From Sphingomonas sp. (GTDB lineage: Bacteria; Pseudomonadota; Alphaproteobacteria; Sphingomonadales; Sphingomonadaceae), in NCBI RefSeq assembly GCF_019635455.1, contig NZ_JAHBZJ010000013.1, positions 1 through 64,000 on the forward strand: 64,000 nt of DNA. The letters run 5' to 3'. The position numbers and the translations under genes were made by a program. The notes under the pieces are model-generated. The model was not told the DNA's origin, searched no databases, and was given only the letters and a program-made list of their open reading frames with translations. Below, in pieces: positions 63,410 through 64,000 of the stretch; the first letter of the stretch is position 1, and the number at the start of each line of letters is the position of its first letter.

Positions 63410-64000
63410 ATGTCGGCATTCGAACTGGTGTTCGCGGTCTATGGCCTGCTGCTCGGGCTGGCGATTGCCGAAGTGCTGGGCGGTTTCGCCCGGGCGCTGA
63501 AGCTCAAGCGCGCGGCCAAGCCGGTGCGGATCGGGTGGCTGACCCCGCTGCTGGGCGTCGTGGTCGTGCTCGACCTCACCAATTTCTGGATGGTCGCGTG
63601 GGAGGCCCAGCCGCAGATCGGCGCCAACTACGTCACGCTGGTCGCGGTGCTGGCGATCGTCGGCACCTATTACCTTGCCGCGTCGCTGATCTTTCCCGAC
63701 GAGCCGGCGGAATGGCCCGATTTCGACGACTGGTACGACCGGCAGAACCGGCTGGTCATCGCCGGGCTGCTCGCCGCGAATATCGGCAGCTGGATCGCCA
63801 CCATCGCGCTCGAGATCGTCGCGCCAATTCCGGACGAGCCGGTGGGCGGCATCGGCGACGCGATCGAGGTGCTGGGCGGCTTTTCCATCCTGATCCTGCT
63901 GATCGCATTGTTGCGGATCAAAAGCCGGCGGTGGAATGTCGCGGCGCTGGTGGCGATCGGCCTGTTGCTGCTCGTCACCGGCACCGCGGAGCTGTTCTAG
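63410..64000 (+). CDS. polytopic membrane protein of unknown function
   Basis: A 196-residue protein with about six hydrophobic helices (roughly 5-25, 42-60, 72-92, 115-135, 150-165, 172-192) and an acidic loop (PDEPAEWPDFDDWYDRQNR). I do not recognise a family. The ATG at 63410 is chosen over 63356. The stop TAG occupies the last bases of the window, within a CTAG at 63997-64000. Confidence 0.75.
   Translation: MSAFELVFAVYGLLLGLAIAEVLGGFARALKLKRAAKPVRIGWLTPLLGVVVVLDLTNFWMVAWEAQPQIGANYVTLVAVLAIVGTYYLAASLIFPDEPAEWPDFDDWYDRQNRLVIAGLLAANIGSWIATIALEIVAPIPDEPVGGIGDAIEVLGGFSILILLIALLRIKSRRWNVAALVAIGLLLLVTGTAELF

Overview
The window is a dense, GC-rich (about two-thirds G+C by eye) stretch of chromosomal DNA from an alphaproteobacterium, most likely a sphingomonad (Sphingomonas or a close relative). 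Supporting signs are a GcrA-type cell-cycle regulator, an F0 ATP synthase cluster ordered atpI-atpB-atpE-b'-b and separate from the F1 genes, DUF3297 and DUF2254 proteins, metZ next to apaG, and many sphingomonad-style periplasmic peptidases. I see no IS element, prophage, CRISPR array, tRNA or rRNA. Nearly every base is in a gene, and no gene-free stretch reaches 300 bases. The longest, about 250 bases at 31977-32228, is a comparatively AT-rich divergent promoter region.

Layout. 1-8 kb: 3' end of gcrA, a small protein coupled to a chemotaxis-type signalling protein, parE, a 2OG-Fe(II) oxygenase, an ECF sigma factor with a membrane partner, and a periplasmic serine hydrolase. 8-11 kb (minus strand): GNAT, LysR, apaG, metZ. 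11-20 kb: a PMT-type glycosyltransferase facing a minus-strand run of polysaccharide deacetylase, BioF2/FemAB-like acyltransferase, recO, leuB and a GT2-GtrA glycosyltransferase; then a large transglutaminase/TPR protein. 20-27.5 kb: DUF2254, uvrC, an S41-like protease, a secreted M20 amidohydrolase, DUF202, and a methyltransferase carrying a signal peptide. 27.6-31.3 kb: F0 ATP synthase operon and divergent radC. 31-40 kb: EF-hand protein, purB, a histone-H1-like basic protein, DUF4126, dienelactone hydrolase, gpmA, a winged-helix regulator, OsmC, a LytS/LytTR two-component pair, DUF3297 and a Tyr-rich glycine-zipper protein. 40-45.4 kb: EVE protein and the ybgC-tolQ-tolR-tolA-tolB-pal operon, closed by a strong terminator. 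45.4-47 kb: a four-gene cassette of SPFH protein, ribbon-helix-helix/AT-hook protein, 32-residue membrane peptide and 90-residue membrane protein. 47-52.8 kb: POT peptide transporter, S1/P1 nuclease, isoaspartyl peptidase and two tandem acyltransferase-3 paralogues. 52.8-64 kb: ispG, DUF1345, J-domain protein, EamA-GNAT-TfoX operon, ppa, M61 peptidase, ICMT-like methyltransferase, galU, esterase and two small unknowns.

Themes. Much of the content concerns the cell envelope: Tol-Pal, lipid-linked glycosyl transfer, O-acylation, polysaccharide deacetylation, UDP-glucose supply, and periplasmic peptide and isoaspartate turnover. Translational coupling by ATGA/GTGA/TGATG overlaps is very common. 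Four of about thirteen convergent junctions share a single CTAG as the stop codon of both genes. The best candidates for under-described biology are the SPFH-RHH/AT-hook-micropeptide cassette with its AT-rich palindromic leader, the signal-peptide-bearing methyltransferase behind an inverted repeat, and the PMT plus GT2-GtrA pair.
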